A stretch of 64,000 nt of DNA from Bacteroidota bacterium. GTDB lineage: Bacteria > Bacteroidota > Ignavibacteria > Ignavibacteriales > Melioribacteraceae. The position numbers were made by a program, and so were the translations under genes. Below the pieces are notes generated by a model, which worked only from the letters and a program-made list of their open reading frames with translations, did no database searches and had not been told where the DNA came from. Below are positions 8,210 to 16,019 of this stretch, piece after piece. The number at the start of each line of letters is the position of its first letter. Positions within the stretch are counted from its first letter, which is position 1. Where the stretch lies: positions 1 to 64,000 of the forward strand of contig JAMCSN010000226.1 in NCBI GenBank assembly GCA_023381535.1, given 5' to 3'.

Positions 8210-9721
8210 TTACGGATTCAAGCCTGTATGGCACTCAACGCATTTCATTTCTTTCCATGCATCGCCGGTTTCTTTATCGGGATGTTTGAACTCAAGCGAC
8301 GAATTAGTCGGCGCAAATTCCATTTTATCAGGCGGACCCTGAGCGGTAATGTAATGACATTGATTACAATCTTTTTTGATCACCCTTCCTTTATCCGTTG
8401 AATGGGAATCGTTGTGGCAGCGGAAACAGCCAAGAAATTCCATGTGACCGATATTGTTCGGATAAACATCCCATCTAACTTTCATTTCCGGGAAAATATT
8501 TTTCTTGAATTCTTCCTGTATTCCGCTGATTGCCTGGCTAACTAAATTTCTTTTATTCGCGTAAATATCGGGATAGTTTGTTTTGTAGAACGAATTAATT
8601 TTATCCGTGATAATCATCATTGCCGAATCCGTCGTTCCAAAATTCTGACCCAAAATATCCAGAGCCGTTGCTTTAATCTTAGGAAGAGTTTGCGGAATCT
8701 TTCCTGCAGCCAAGGCATTGTTCAAGAAAAACGTTGGCGGTTTGTAATTGTGCGAAGGTCTGTTATGGCAATCCATGCAATCCATAACTCTCGTTTCCAT
8801 TGTGTCCAAAGCCTTTTGATCGGCTTTATCGCTTTGATCTTCATAAACAAAAACTTCGCCGGTCTTTAAATTGGTGTATCTTACCCAAGGAATGGTCTCG
8901 CGCTTCTTGTCCGAAGCTTTGTACTCAATCTTAACATCCGGATTAATGTGCCAGTGAATTCCTTCCTGCAAACCAAGTGCGCTTACATCGGAACCGATTT
9001 TCATCGTCAATACGATATTCCATTCGGAATTGTTTTCGTCAGGCAAGAAATGTCTTTCCGTTCTAAGTTTTCTATCGTAAAATTTTTGAGGCCAATGGCA
9101 TTGTTCGCATGTCTCGCGTGCAGGACGCAAATTTGTAATCGGTGTTTCAATCGGTCTTGGAACCGTGCCCAGCGTAACGGCATAAACTTGATACAAACCT
9201 GAAAGCTTAGACCTAACATACCAGTTAGCGCCGGAACCGACATGACACTCTACGCATGCTACTCTTGCATGAGGTGAGTTTTGATACGCCGTGTATTCCG
9301 GAATCATAACGTTGTGACACAACTTTCCGCAGAACTCAACGGATTCAGTATAATGGAATGCTTCATAGCTGCCGACACCGGTGAGAAACAAAAAGATAGT
9401 TGTGCCAACTGCGAAAATGAAAAATGCATTTCTATGACGAATGTCATTTAAATTTATTTGCGGCCATTCGGTTGGCGGAAGTACGTGTTGTCTTTTATCT
9501 TTTCTAACTTTCAAAAACATTCCAACCGGGATTAATACTAATCCAAGAACTAAAAATGCCGGAAGAATTATGAATACAATTAATCCTAAGTAAGAACCTC
9601 TATCGGTTTGGAAAAGTGTGATCACGAAGAGAAATATTATCATGAAAAGACTTATCAATGCAATGGTTGCGCCGATAAGCGATGTCCAGTTTTGAGTTGA
9701 ATGTGGTAGTTTTAATTTCAT
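8210..9721 (-). CDS. NapC/NirT-type membrane-anchored multiheme cytochrome c (7 heme sites)
   Basis: Three hydrophobic helices (about 14-37, 44-70 and 98-118) anchor a long periplasmic domain. Heme-binding motifs are an unusual CX3CH, CGKLCH at 131, and six CXXCH at 156, 205, 315, 432, 452 and 494. The part around 125-220 matches the NapC/NirT/NrfH N-terminal domain, which takes electrons from menaquinol and passes them to periplasmic cytochromes; the family member here is much longer, with at least four additional hemes. It is the last gene of the Rieske/cytochrome b/NrfD operon and is likely its quinol-linked or outward electron outlet. The terminal acceptor cannot be told from the sequence. 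Confidence 0.85.
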   Translation of the reverse strand: MKLKLPHSTQNWTSLIGATIALISLFMIIFLFVITLFQTDRGSYLGLIVFIILPAFLVLGLVLIPVGMFLKVRKDKRQHVLPPTEWPQINLNDIRHRNAFFIFAVGTTIFLFLTGVGSYEAFHYTESVEFCGKLCHNVMIPEYTAYQNSPHARVACVECHVGSGANWYVRSKLSGLYQVYAVTLGTVPRPIETPITNLRPARETCEQCHWPQKFYDRKLRTERHFLPDENNSEWNIVLTMKIGSDVSALGLQEGIHWHINPDVKIEYKASDKKRETIPWVRYTNLKTGEVFVYEDQSDKADQKALDTMETRVMDCMDCHNRPSHNYKPPTFFLNNALAAGKIPQTLPKIKATALDILGQNFGTTDSAMMIITDKINSFYKTNYPDIYANKRNLVSQAISGIQEEFKKNIFPEMKVRWDVYPNNIGHMEFLGCFRCHNDSHSTDKGRVIKKDCNQCHYITAQGPPDKMEFAPTNSSLEFKHPDKETGDAWKEMKCVECHTGLNP

Positions 9722-9805
9722 TTGTTACCTTTTAATAGAACTTAATGATTATTTGAATTTGAACCAGCTATAAGAGTCTTTTTTAACGTGGCAAAGTTAC
9801 TTAGA

Positions 9806-9829
9806 GCGAGTTTAAAATCCAAAACTCGC
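9806..9829. other. Hairpin in the gap upstream of the NapC-like gene
   Basis: GCGAGTTT and AAACTCGC form an 8-bp stem with an 8-base loop. The 324-base gap 9722-10045 holds this hairpin, the decayed cytochrome tail described separately, and an AT-rich hicB leader. The hairpin could end transcription from upstream or stabilise a processed mRNA end; no T tract follows. Confidence 0.35.
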
Positions 9830-9893
9830 CCCGTAGAAATGATTAATTACGAAAATTTATTCCAGAATAAACTTCCCGACTGAAATTATTTTT

Positions 9894-9999
9894 TTACTTT
9901 TTTTTCTCTGTCTCTAATTTTGAAATACAGCGCCACCACAATTACTAAAAACGCAAGCGTTGCAGCGGCAAAACCGTTTCTGTGTATTTAGTAATCACG
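9894..9999 (-). pseudogene. Remnant copy of the 3' end of the 9-heme cytochrome gene
   Basis: Bases 9917-9976 match 10291-10350, the end of the intact 9-heme cytochrome gene, at 56 of 60 positions; weaker similarity extends on both sides. On the minus strand it encodes the same C-terminal membrane helix (RNGFAAATLAFLVIV...), but a TAA lies a few codons upstream and no heme-bearing part exists. Of the four differences, three are silent and one is Val/Ile, so both copies seem to have diverged while coding. This looks like the tail of an earlier or foreign version of the gene, left behind when hicB and the present tail arrived. Confidence 0.75.
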
Positions 10000-10045
10000 T
10001 AATTAAAATTTTTATTATATTTCTAAAAAAGAATGGAGAAGAGAG

Positions 10046-10255
10046 ATGACCGTCAAAACGCTCACCGCTATATTCCACCGTGAAGAAGATATGTATATTG
10101 CCCAGTGCCCGGAAATCGGCACCGTTAGTCAAGGAGCAACAATTGAAGATGCGTTAGCTAACCTTAAAGAAGCAACAGAATTGTATCTTGAAGAATTTCC
10201 GATTAAAGATATTGAACGGCCGATGCTAACAACGTTTGATTGTATTATTTTCTAA
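10046..10255 (+). CDS. HicB-like antitoxin domain protein, orphan
   Basis: This 69-residue protein has the HicB N-terminal fold: a TAIFHREEDMYIAQCPE strand pair, a VSQGATIEDALANLKEA helix and a YLEEF end. HicB proteins neutralise HicA mRNA-cleaving toxins through a partial RNase H-like fold. No HicA gene is next to it, and it lacks the longer C-terminal DNA-binding helix-turn-helix or ribbon region of full antitoxins; many such single-domain genes exist without toxins. It lies antisense within a minus-strand cytochrome operon, ten bases beyond the 9-heme gene's stop, and between two copies of that gene's tail. GGAGAAGAGAG precedes the ATG. Confidence 0.8.
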   Translation: MTVKTLTAIFHREEDMYIAQCPEIGTVSQGATIEDALANLKEATELYLEEFPIKDIERPMLTTFDCIIF

Positions 10256-10265
10256 CCATTCAACC

Positions 10266-11534
10266 TTACTTTCTTTTTTCTCTATCCCTAATTTTGAAAT
10301 ACAGCGCCACCACAATTATTAAAAACGCGAGCGTTGCCGCAGCAAAACCGTTGCGGCGTGTATAGTATTCGCTAATTTCTTTGTCTGAAAGCATTATTGC
10401 TTTGTTCGTAATATCCATACCGTCTTTTGTTTTGACACCGACCTTTGCAGTGTCGAATGTGTGTATCAGAGTTCGCGCCTGAATTAAATCCTGCTTCGCA
10501 TCTTGAAGTAGAAAACCAATGTCAACGTCATTCATACCTTTCTGACGAACTTCTTCCCATTTGTTTGTAGCGGTGTCGAAGGAATTTTTAAGTTGAACAA
10601 TTTCTGCTTCAATTTTTTCTGCTGCAATGTAACCGACATCACCTTTATCGTGACAATCAACGCATTTGGAATTTTTGCCAACGCCTACCATGTCATCCGT
10701 TGGTTTCTGCACGCCGTGATTACCATGGCATTGTTCGCATCCGTGAAAATCCTGCTCGGCAAATGCCTTTGCCATTTTTGTTGCGTTGAAATATTCCATA
10801 TTACTCGAGTGACACATTCCGCACACGTGAGCAATCGACGTAATGCCGGGAGGCATTGCGCCGTGATTGCCGTGACAATCGTTGCAAGCCGGCGCACCAA
10901 GATCGTTTTGCTTCAGCAATGCTATTCCGTGAACGCTCTTCGAATATTCTTCAAGCTGATTGCTCGGAAGATTATATTTTTTCATCAACTCTGAATTGCC
11001 GTGGCATTTATTGCAAGTGCCGGGAATATTCAGTTTATAAACCGTTGAACGCGGATCTTTAACCGGAAAAATACTGTGCGCGGTATGACAGCTTGCGCAC
11101 TCAGCAACATTTTCATCGCCAGCCATAAGTTTCTTACCGTGCATGCTTGTGTAATATTGCGCTACCTGATCGGTTGCAATTCTCGGCTGATAGATTCTCA
11201 TATAATCAATATTGGAATGACACTTACCGCAAAACTTCGGAATGTCTTTTCTTTTCGGAACGCCGACATAACCCTTTGCCGGACTCATTGCAACTTCTTG
11301 ATCCGTACTCGAAGGATCTCCGCCGTGACATGATGCGCAAGTAAGTCCCGCTTGTCTATGAACATCGTAATCGGAATAACCTTGCGGCATATCGTCTATA
11401 TCTTTATGGCACGAAAGACAGTTATCGACTTTCGGCGCCTGTTTCGTTTTATTATCTGTTTTCTGAAACGCAAATCCAAAAAGAAAAGTGGTCAGCAATA
11501 CTGTTGTCGATAAATAAAAAAATCTTGTTCTCAT
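10266..11534 (-). CDS. Nine-heme periplasmic cytochrome c with C-terminal membrane anchor
   Basis: The ATG at 11534 gives 422 residues with a signal peptide ending near FGFAFQ; the longer frame runs into the cytochrome b gene and is rejected. CXXCH motifs lie at 39, 66, 102, 146, 174, 217, 238, 266 and 291, interleaved with repeated H-G-K/H-G-I histidines that can serve as second ligands. A helical stretch follows, then a C-terminal transmembrane helix and a basic RDREKRK tail. It resembles cytochrome c3/c7-type multiheme proteins and probably relays electrons out of the Rieske/cytochrome b unit directly upstream. Its last 90 bases are duplicated beyond hicB. Confidence 0.85.
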   Translation of the reverse strand: MRTRFFYLSTTVLLTTFLFGFAFQKTDNKTKQAPKVDNCLSCHKDIDDMPQGYSDYDVHRQAGLTCASCHGGDPSSTDQEVAMSPAKGYVGVPKRKDIPKFCGKCHSNIDYMRIYQPRIATDQVAQYYTSMHGKKLMAGDENVAECASCHTAHSIFPVKDPRSTVYKLNIPGTCNKCHGNSELMKKYNLPSNQLEEYSKSVHGIALLKQNDLGAPACNDCHGNHGAMPPGITSIAHVCGMCHSSNMEYFNATKMAKAFAEQDFHGCEQCHGNHGVQKPTDDMVGVGKNSKCVDCHDKGDVGYIAAEKIEAEIVQLKNSFDTATNKWEEVRQKGMNDVDIGFLLQDAKQDLIQARTLIHTFDTAKVGVKTKDGMDITNKAIMLSDKEISEYYTRRNGFAAATLAFLIIVVALYFKIRDREKRK

Positions 11535-11545
11535 TTTGTTGTTTC

Positions 11546-12628
11546 CTATAATAAGTAACCTAAGACTGTCATGATTACAATGAAAATGACAACGAAAATT
11601 CCAATTAATGTTAGCGGTTGAAATTTCCATCCGCTTCTGTGTTTAATTTTGATATACGGAACCAGCATCCATATGAAGCCGGCAACTCCAAAAAACAAAA
11701 CGCCGAGTAATTCTCCTTCTATAAAAAGAATATGAGCCGGGAGAAATTTTAGCGATTGAAACATGAACATGAAATACCATTCCGGTCTGATGCCTTTTGG
11801 CGCGGATGCAAACGCATCAGCTTTGTTTCCCAGTTCCCACGGGAAATAAAGCGCTAAGAATATCAGAACGTTGAATACAACCACCCACAGCAAAAAATCT
11901 TTCAGAGCAAAGTCCGGAAAGAACGGAATGTATTTTTTCTTTTCTTCGGGCAAGTTTTTAAATTCTTCAGGTTCATGCATTCCCTGACGTTGAATAAACA
12001 ACAAATGAAGAGTTAAAAATACTGTGAAGATTGCCGGCAGTATTGCGACGTGGATACCGAAAAATCTTGAAAGCGTTGCGCCGGTTACATCTTCTCCACC
12101 ACGCAAAAGTACTTTTAACGGTTGACCGATTACCGGTACAACTCCGACAATGTCGGTTCCGACTTTTGTTGCGAAGAAAGCTAGTTCATTCCAAGGCAGC
12201 AGATAACCGCTGAAACCGAATGCCAGAGAAAAAACCAAAATTATAAATCCGGTAATCCATGTTAACTCTCTCGGTTTTCCATAAGCTTTGGAAAAGAAAA
12301 CACTGAACATGTGAACGAACGCAAACAACACCAGCAAGTTTGCCGACCAGCTGTGAACATTTCTTATCAGCCAGCCAAATTTTACTTCGGTTACGATGAA
12401 GCGGACGCTTTCGTATGCACTGTCTTCACCGGGGCGGTAATACAAAAGAAGCAGTATCCCCGTGAAGAGTTGAACAATAAACAAAAACAAAGTTACACCG
12501 CCCATATAATACCACATCGAATGACGGTGCTCGGGAACCTTTTTATGTTCAAGCAGATTGCGTACGGGTGTCAGATCGTACCGTTCATCAATCCATGAAA
12601 CTAATTTAGAACCAATATTCTTTAACAT
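11546..12628 (-). CDS. Cytochrome b of a Rieske/cytochrome b complex
   Basis: A 360-residue membrane protein combining a b6-like N-terminal half with heme-ligating His residues (for instance in RNVHSWSAN and VHMF) and a subunit IV-like half with the quinol-site motif PEWYF. Between them lies FGFSGYLLPW, the conserved glycine-rich loop near heme. It oxidises menaquinol and splits electrons between the Rieske protein and the b hemes. It starts three bases after the Rieske stop, so the two are translationally coupled. Eight membrane helices are expected. No cytochrome c1 follows; multiheme cytochromes take that place. Confidence 0.93.
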   Translation of the reverse strand: MLKNIGSKLVSWIDERYDLTPVRNLLEHKKVPEHRHSMWYYMGGVTLFLFIVQLFTGILLLLYYRPGEDSAYESVRFIVTEVKFGWLIRNVHSWSANLLVLFAFVHMFSVFFSKAYGKPRELTWITGFIILVFSLAFGFSGYLLPWNELAFFATKVGTDIVGVVPVIGQPLKVLLRGGEDVTGATLSRFFGIHVAILPAIFTVFLTLHLLFIQRQGMHEPEEFKNLPEEKKKYIPFFPDFALKDFLLWVVVFNVLIFLALYFPWELGNKADAFASAPKGIRPEWYFMFMFQSLKFLPAHILFIEGELLGVLFFGVAGFIWMLVPYIKIKHRSGWKFQPLTLIGIFVVIFIVIMTVLGYLL

Positions 12629-12631
12629 TGA

Positions 12632-13063
12632 TTAGCCCATTTTAGTAATTACAATTTCGTCCTTTATAATTTTTACATTGTACTGCTCAAGCGGTCTTGG
12701 CGGCGGACCGGAAATATTTCTTCCGTTCAAATCATAAATGCCGTTATGACACGCGCACCAAATTTGTTTTGTATCGGACTTATACTGAACAATACAATCC
12801 AGATGAGTGCAGCTTGCCGATAACGCCTTGTACTGGTTATCCTGAGTTTTGATAAGTATAACCGGCTTTCTGCCGAACTTAATTATTTTGTAGCTGTTCG
12901 CCGCAAAGTCGGAAGTCGATCCGGCTTTAACGGAATTTACTTTCGGTTCCGCCATCTTAGGAGGAATTAAATATGAAACGATGGGATAAAAGATGGAAAG
13001 GATTCCTCCTATACCTCCTATTCCCAAAATCGAATTCAAGAATTTTCTTCTATTAATCTTCAT
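12632..13063 (-). CDS. Rieske [2Fe-2S] protein
   Basis: This 143-residue protein has an N-terminal Tat-like RRKFL followed by one hydrophobic anchor, then the Rieske cluster boxes CTHLDC and CACHNG plus a proline loop GPPPRPL. These supply two Cys and two His ligands. The anchored head sits on the periplasmic side and takes the first electron from quinol at the cytochrome b site. It lies between NrfD-like and cytochrome b genes in one operon, 55 bases after the former. Confidence 0.94.
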   Translation of the reverse strand: MKINRRKFLNSILGIGGIGGILSIFYPIVSYLIPPKMAEPKVNSVKAGSTSDFAANSYKIIKFGRKPVILIKTQDNQYKALSASCTHLDCIVQYKSDTKQIWCACHNGIYDLNGRNISGPPPRPLEQYNVKIIKDEIVITKMG

Positions 13064-13118
13064 AACCTAACGCGTTTTTTATTTGTGAATAATTAATTAA
13101 AAATAATATAGTAATTTA

Positions 13119-14312
13119 TTAAGGATTCCGCGCTTCCTCCCACGGCGGAAGCAGTTTCATCAAAATAAAAAGTATGATAAACGGGAGTATCAAAATTCCA
13201 ATTGCTGCTAAAAATCCTTCCAACCCGAAGAATGTCATTTTATAAACCGTGAGTCCACGCAAACTTTTTGAAAACAATTGTCCGCCGATTACAATGTTCC
13301 ATCTTGTTGTGAATATCCCTATTTCCACCAGGATAGCCGCAATGAAGTAAACCATCTTTTTCAGTTCGCTTGGCGCTTTGAAAATTTTTGTGGCGGCTAT
13401 TGATGCAAGCGGAATTAACATTCCCATCAATAACTGAATCACAACAAGGCTTACAAACAGTTTGCCGGAAACCAATTCCGACAAAATTTTTATAGATTCT
13501 TCTGATTCATAAATACGGTGAATAAAATCCAAGGCTTCGAGTGAAAAATCTATTATCATCACGTAGAAAAGATAGCTTGCAAGTTTATCCAAGCAATCCA
13601 TTTGAATTGGTTTTGATCTCAGCGGCGTAGCTACCATATAAATTATCAGCACCAGCGCAATGCCGGAAACAATCGCGGAGAACAAAAATACTATCGGCAT
13701 CAAAACGCTGGACCACCATGGATTGGCTTTGATGGATCCGAAGATAAATCCGACGTAACCGTGAAGAAGGAACGCGGAAGGAATACCGATGATGGTTACA
13801 ATCTTCACCGATTTTTTATCGAAGTGAATTGCTTTCTCGGAAATGTCTTTTGAAAAGAGAGAAACAATTTTGTGAATCCATTTCTTAATCCCCTTCTCCT
13901 TCGATACCCATAAAATTATGTCCCGCCTGTAATCGAACCATATTTCCAAAAGCAGAACTGCCATCAGATACCATGCGTAAACAAATCCGAACATTGCCAT
14001 GGCAGAAGTTGTATTCGGTGTTAAAAATATTTCGTAAGATTTTTCCGGATGACCAAGATGCACAAGCAGCGGCAGCGGCGCAACAATTAAGAAAGCCAAA
14101 GCGGTGAGCATGGCAATTCTGTATGTGGGCTGTAATTCTTTTACGTTGAAAACTTTTACAAGGGAAGCTAAAATAAACGCGCCGGCAACTAAACCGGTTA
14201 AGTAAGGATACAATACGATTAAGATTCCCCAATGCAGTTCAACTTCGTTTGGGAAAATGTATCCGGTGATTTCTTTTAATATCGGGGTCAGGTGTTGAAC
14301 TAATTCTTCCAC
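13119..14312 (-). CDS. NrfD/PsrC-type quinone-interacting membrane subunit
   Basis: A 397-residue protein with about ten hydrophobic helices, matching the NrfD/PsrC fold that exchanges electrons with menaquinone through a neighbouring iron-sulfur subunit. GTG at 14312 is the start, preceded by GGAGGTG, and the ferredoxin gene's stop is one base upstream. Conserved features seen are HPEKSYEIFLTPN and the long helices. In known complexes (Nrf, Psr, Qrc, alternative complex III) NrfD works with a PsrB-type ferredoxin, which is present, and usually with a molybdenum or cytochrome partner; here only the cytochrome is found. Confidence 0.88.
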   Translation of the reverse strand: MEELVQHLTPILKEITGYIFPNEVELHWGILIVLYPYLTGLVAGAFILASLVKVFNVKELQPTYRIAMLTALAFLIVAPLPLLVHLGHPEKSYEIFLTPNTTSAMAMFGFVYAWYLMAVLLLEIWFDYRRDIILWVSKEKGIKKWIHKIVSLFSKDISEKAIHFDKKSVKIVTIIGIPSAFLLHGYVGFIFGSIKANPWWSSVLMPIVFLFSAIVSGIALVLIIYMVATPLRSKPIQMDCLDKLASYLFYVMIIDFSLEALDFIHRIYESEESIKILSELVSGKLFVSLVVIQLLMGMLIPLASIAATKIFKAPSELKKMVYFIAAILVEIGIFTTRWNIVIGGQLFSKSLRGLTVYKMTFFGLEGFLAAIGILILPFIILFILMKLLPPWEEARNP

Positions 14313-14313
14313 G

Positions 14314-15108
14314 TTATTTCACCTCCATATCAAGATTTGCATAAAAAACTTTTGGCTCGGTGTTCAGCGATGGTTTCAGGATTCCGATTTTATTCATTCG
14401 CAAAAATCTAACTAACGGGCTTGCTTTCTTATTCAGTTCTCCGAAAACTCTTGCTTGTGTCGGGCAGACTTCTACGCATACAGGCAATTTGTCTTTCGTT
14501 ATGCGTTGATAACAGAACGTACATTTTTCTGCGGTGCGTGTAACAGGATGCAAGAAGCGGGCACCATACGGACATGCTTGAATACAGTATCTGCAGCCGA
14601 TGCAGTAATCTGAATCAACAAGCACAACACCGTCTTCGGATTTGAACGTTGCACCGACGGGACAAACTTGTACGCAAGGCGGGTTATCGCAATGGTTGCA
14701 AATTCTGGGAACAAAGAAACTTCGTTCCATTTTTTTCTTCGTCGATAATACTTCGAAACCATCGATCGAACCGTCTGGACTATCGACCAAAACTTCACCG
14801 TCATCATAAATTCTGTATCGTTCTACCCATGTTCTAAAGAAAAACGGTTCGCGTGGAACATTGTTTTCGTTCTTACACGCATCGGCGCATCTTCCGCATC
14901 CGATGCATTTATTGATGTCGATTCCCATTCCCCATTTATGATCTTTAGGAACATAGCCGTTATCAAGCACCCATTTTTTCAAACCCATCAGTTTCTCGCC
15001 CGAACCCAAAAATCCGAATGCAATAGGAGCCATCGAAACAACAGCCAGTTTCTTAAGGAAATTTCTTCTTTCTAATTTTTTCTCGGCTTCATTAATTTTC
15101 TTTTCCAT
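14314..15108 (-). CDS. Tat-exported ferredoxin with four [4Fe-4S] motifs (PsrB/NrfC/DmsB type)
   Basis: A 264-residue protein carrying RRNFLKK, a Tat-type signal, and four cysteine groups: CIGCGRCADAC, CNHCDNPPCVQVC, CIGCRYCIQAC, and CTFC with CVEVC. This is the pattern of the electron-transfer subunit that couples an NrfD/PsrC membrane protein to a periplasmic partner. The ATG at 15108 overlaps the stop of the 8-heme gene (TAATG) with GGAGG upstream, so the two are coupled; an ATG at 15150 is rejected as it lies inside that gene. Confidence 0.92.
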   Translation of the reverse strand: MEKKINEAEKKLERRNFLKKLAVVSMAPIAFGFLGSGEKLMGLKKWVLDNGYVPKDHKWGMGIDINKCIGCGRCADACKNENNVPREPFFFRTWVERYRIYDDGEVLVDSPDGSIDGFEVLSTKKKMERSFFVPRICNHCDNPPCVQVCPVGATFKSEDGVVLVDSDYCIGCRYCIQACPYGARFLHPVTRTAEKCTFCYQRITKDKLPVCVEVCPTQARVFGELNKKASPLVRFLRMNKIGILKPSLNTEPKVFYANLDMEVK

Positions 15109-15857
15109 TATTGAGCCTCCGGTAAATGTGGATAGTGACATTGCCAGCAAACGTATCTCGGCTCATGCGTAGCCATGTTAATTCTTGGAATATCTTTTGG
15201 GCTGTTTGCGTCCTCAGCGTGACATTGACCGCAGAACTCTCGTGTCGTCGGTTTTGTAGGCAGATTATCTCTCGGACTGAGTTTGTGTTTTTCATTTGCT
15301 TCATGACATTTTGTGCACGGTATTTCCGAATGGAACGACAGCGATTTTGTCGCGGCAATTTCAGCATGACATGCTTTGCAACCTTGGGGCGTTACAGGCG
15401 GAACCGGATTATGAGGATTATGACACGACACGCAAATTTTTCTTGGATTGTGTGAAGCAGAAACAATCTGCGGAAATCCAGTCGGTCTCGAAGGCAAATA
15501 TTCATGACACGTTGGACAAAAACTTCTGTTGCGCTGAATCTGGGGTTTGAATTCGTCCGGCGATTCCGTGTGTTTTATAGAAGGTCCGTGACAAACTTCG
15601 CATGAAAGATTTTTATGATAACCTTTTGTTTTAATTGCTACAATATCGTCATGGCAATCTACACAGACTTCCTGCCCCGCGTAATGTAACTCGTTGTTAG
15701 CAATATTCTGTACCGCCGATGCCCGGTAATGACCAATCTTCCCGAAATCATTTGGAATTAAAGTCGAGCGGACAACAACAAAAACAATCACAAGTATTAC
15801 AAGCAATACCGATAATCGTTTTACCTGTTCCGGAATTCCTGCAAGAAAATTCTTCAT
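15108..15857 (-). CDS. Eight-heme membrane-anchored cytochrome c
   Basis: A 249-residue protein with one N-terminal membrane helix (13-29) and eight CXXCH motifs at 65, 86, 114, 142, 160, 181, 209 and 237, about one heme per 25 residues, in the style of the cytochrome c7/NapC-like superfamily. Two internally similar halves can be seen, each ending with a C-x-x-C-H-x-P-H group (CHNPH, CHYPH). It is the first gene of the operon, after a palindromic repeat, and is joined to the ferredoxin gene by TAATG, so it likely receives electrons from the ferredoxin/NrfD module. Confidence 0.88.
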   Translation of the reverse strand: MKNFLAGIPEQVKRLSVLLVILVIVFVVVRSTLIPNDFGKIGHYRASAVQNIANNELHYAGQEVCVDCHDDIVAIKTKGYHKNLSCEVCHGPSIKHTESPDEFKPQIQRNRSFCPTCHEYLPSRPTGFPQIVSASHNPRKICVSCHNPHNPVPPVTPQGCKACHAEIAATKSLSFHSEIPCTKCHEANEKHKLSPRDNLPTKPTTREFCGQCHAEDANSPKDIPRINMATHEPRYVCWQCHYPHLPEAQ

Positions 15858-15890
15858 GAAAATATTTTCTCCGCATTTTGTGAATTAATC

Positions 15891-16012
15891 ATTCACCTTA
15901 CGCAAAAGTTAAAGATGTCATGCTGAACTTGTTTCAGCATCTAAAAACAACTCAAAAAGAGATTCCGAAACAAGTTCGGAATGACAAAGAGCTCATTTTG
16001 CGTAAGGTGAAT
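15891..16012. repeat. 122-bp composite palindromic element
   Basis: A perfect 17-bp inverted repeat (ATTCACCTTACGCAAAA at 15891-15907 and its complement at 15996-16012) encloses two smaller palindromes: ATGCTGAA/TTCAGCAT at 15920-15940 and TTCCGAA/TTCGGAA at 15963-15981. The inner cores are of the AACAAGTT type common in dispersed bacterial intergenic repeats. It fills the gap between the DUF2339 gene and the first cytochrome gene and could act as a REP-like element, a terminator or a MITE. Confidence 0.8.
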
Positions 16013-16019
16013 TACTCAT

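Noticed and set aside
10046..10255. Insertion sequence at the hicB site
   Set aside because: No transposase and no terminal inverted repeats; the flanking direct copies are about 90 bases of coding sequence, too long for a target duplication.
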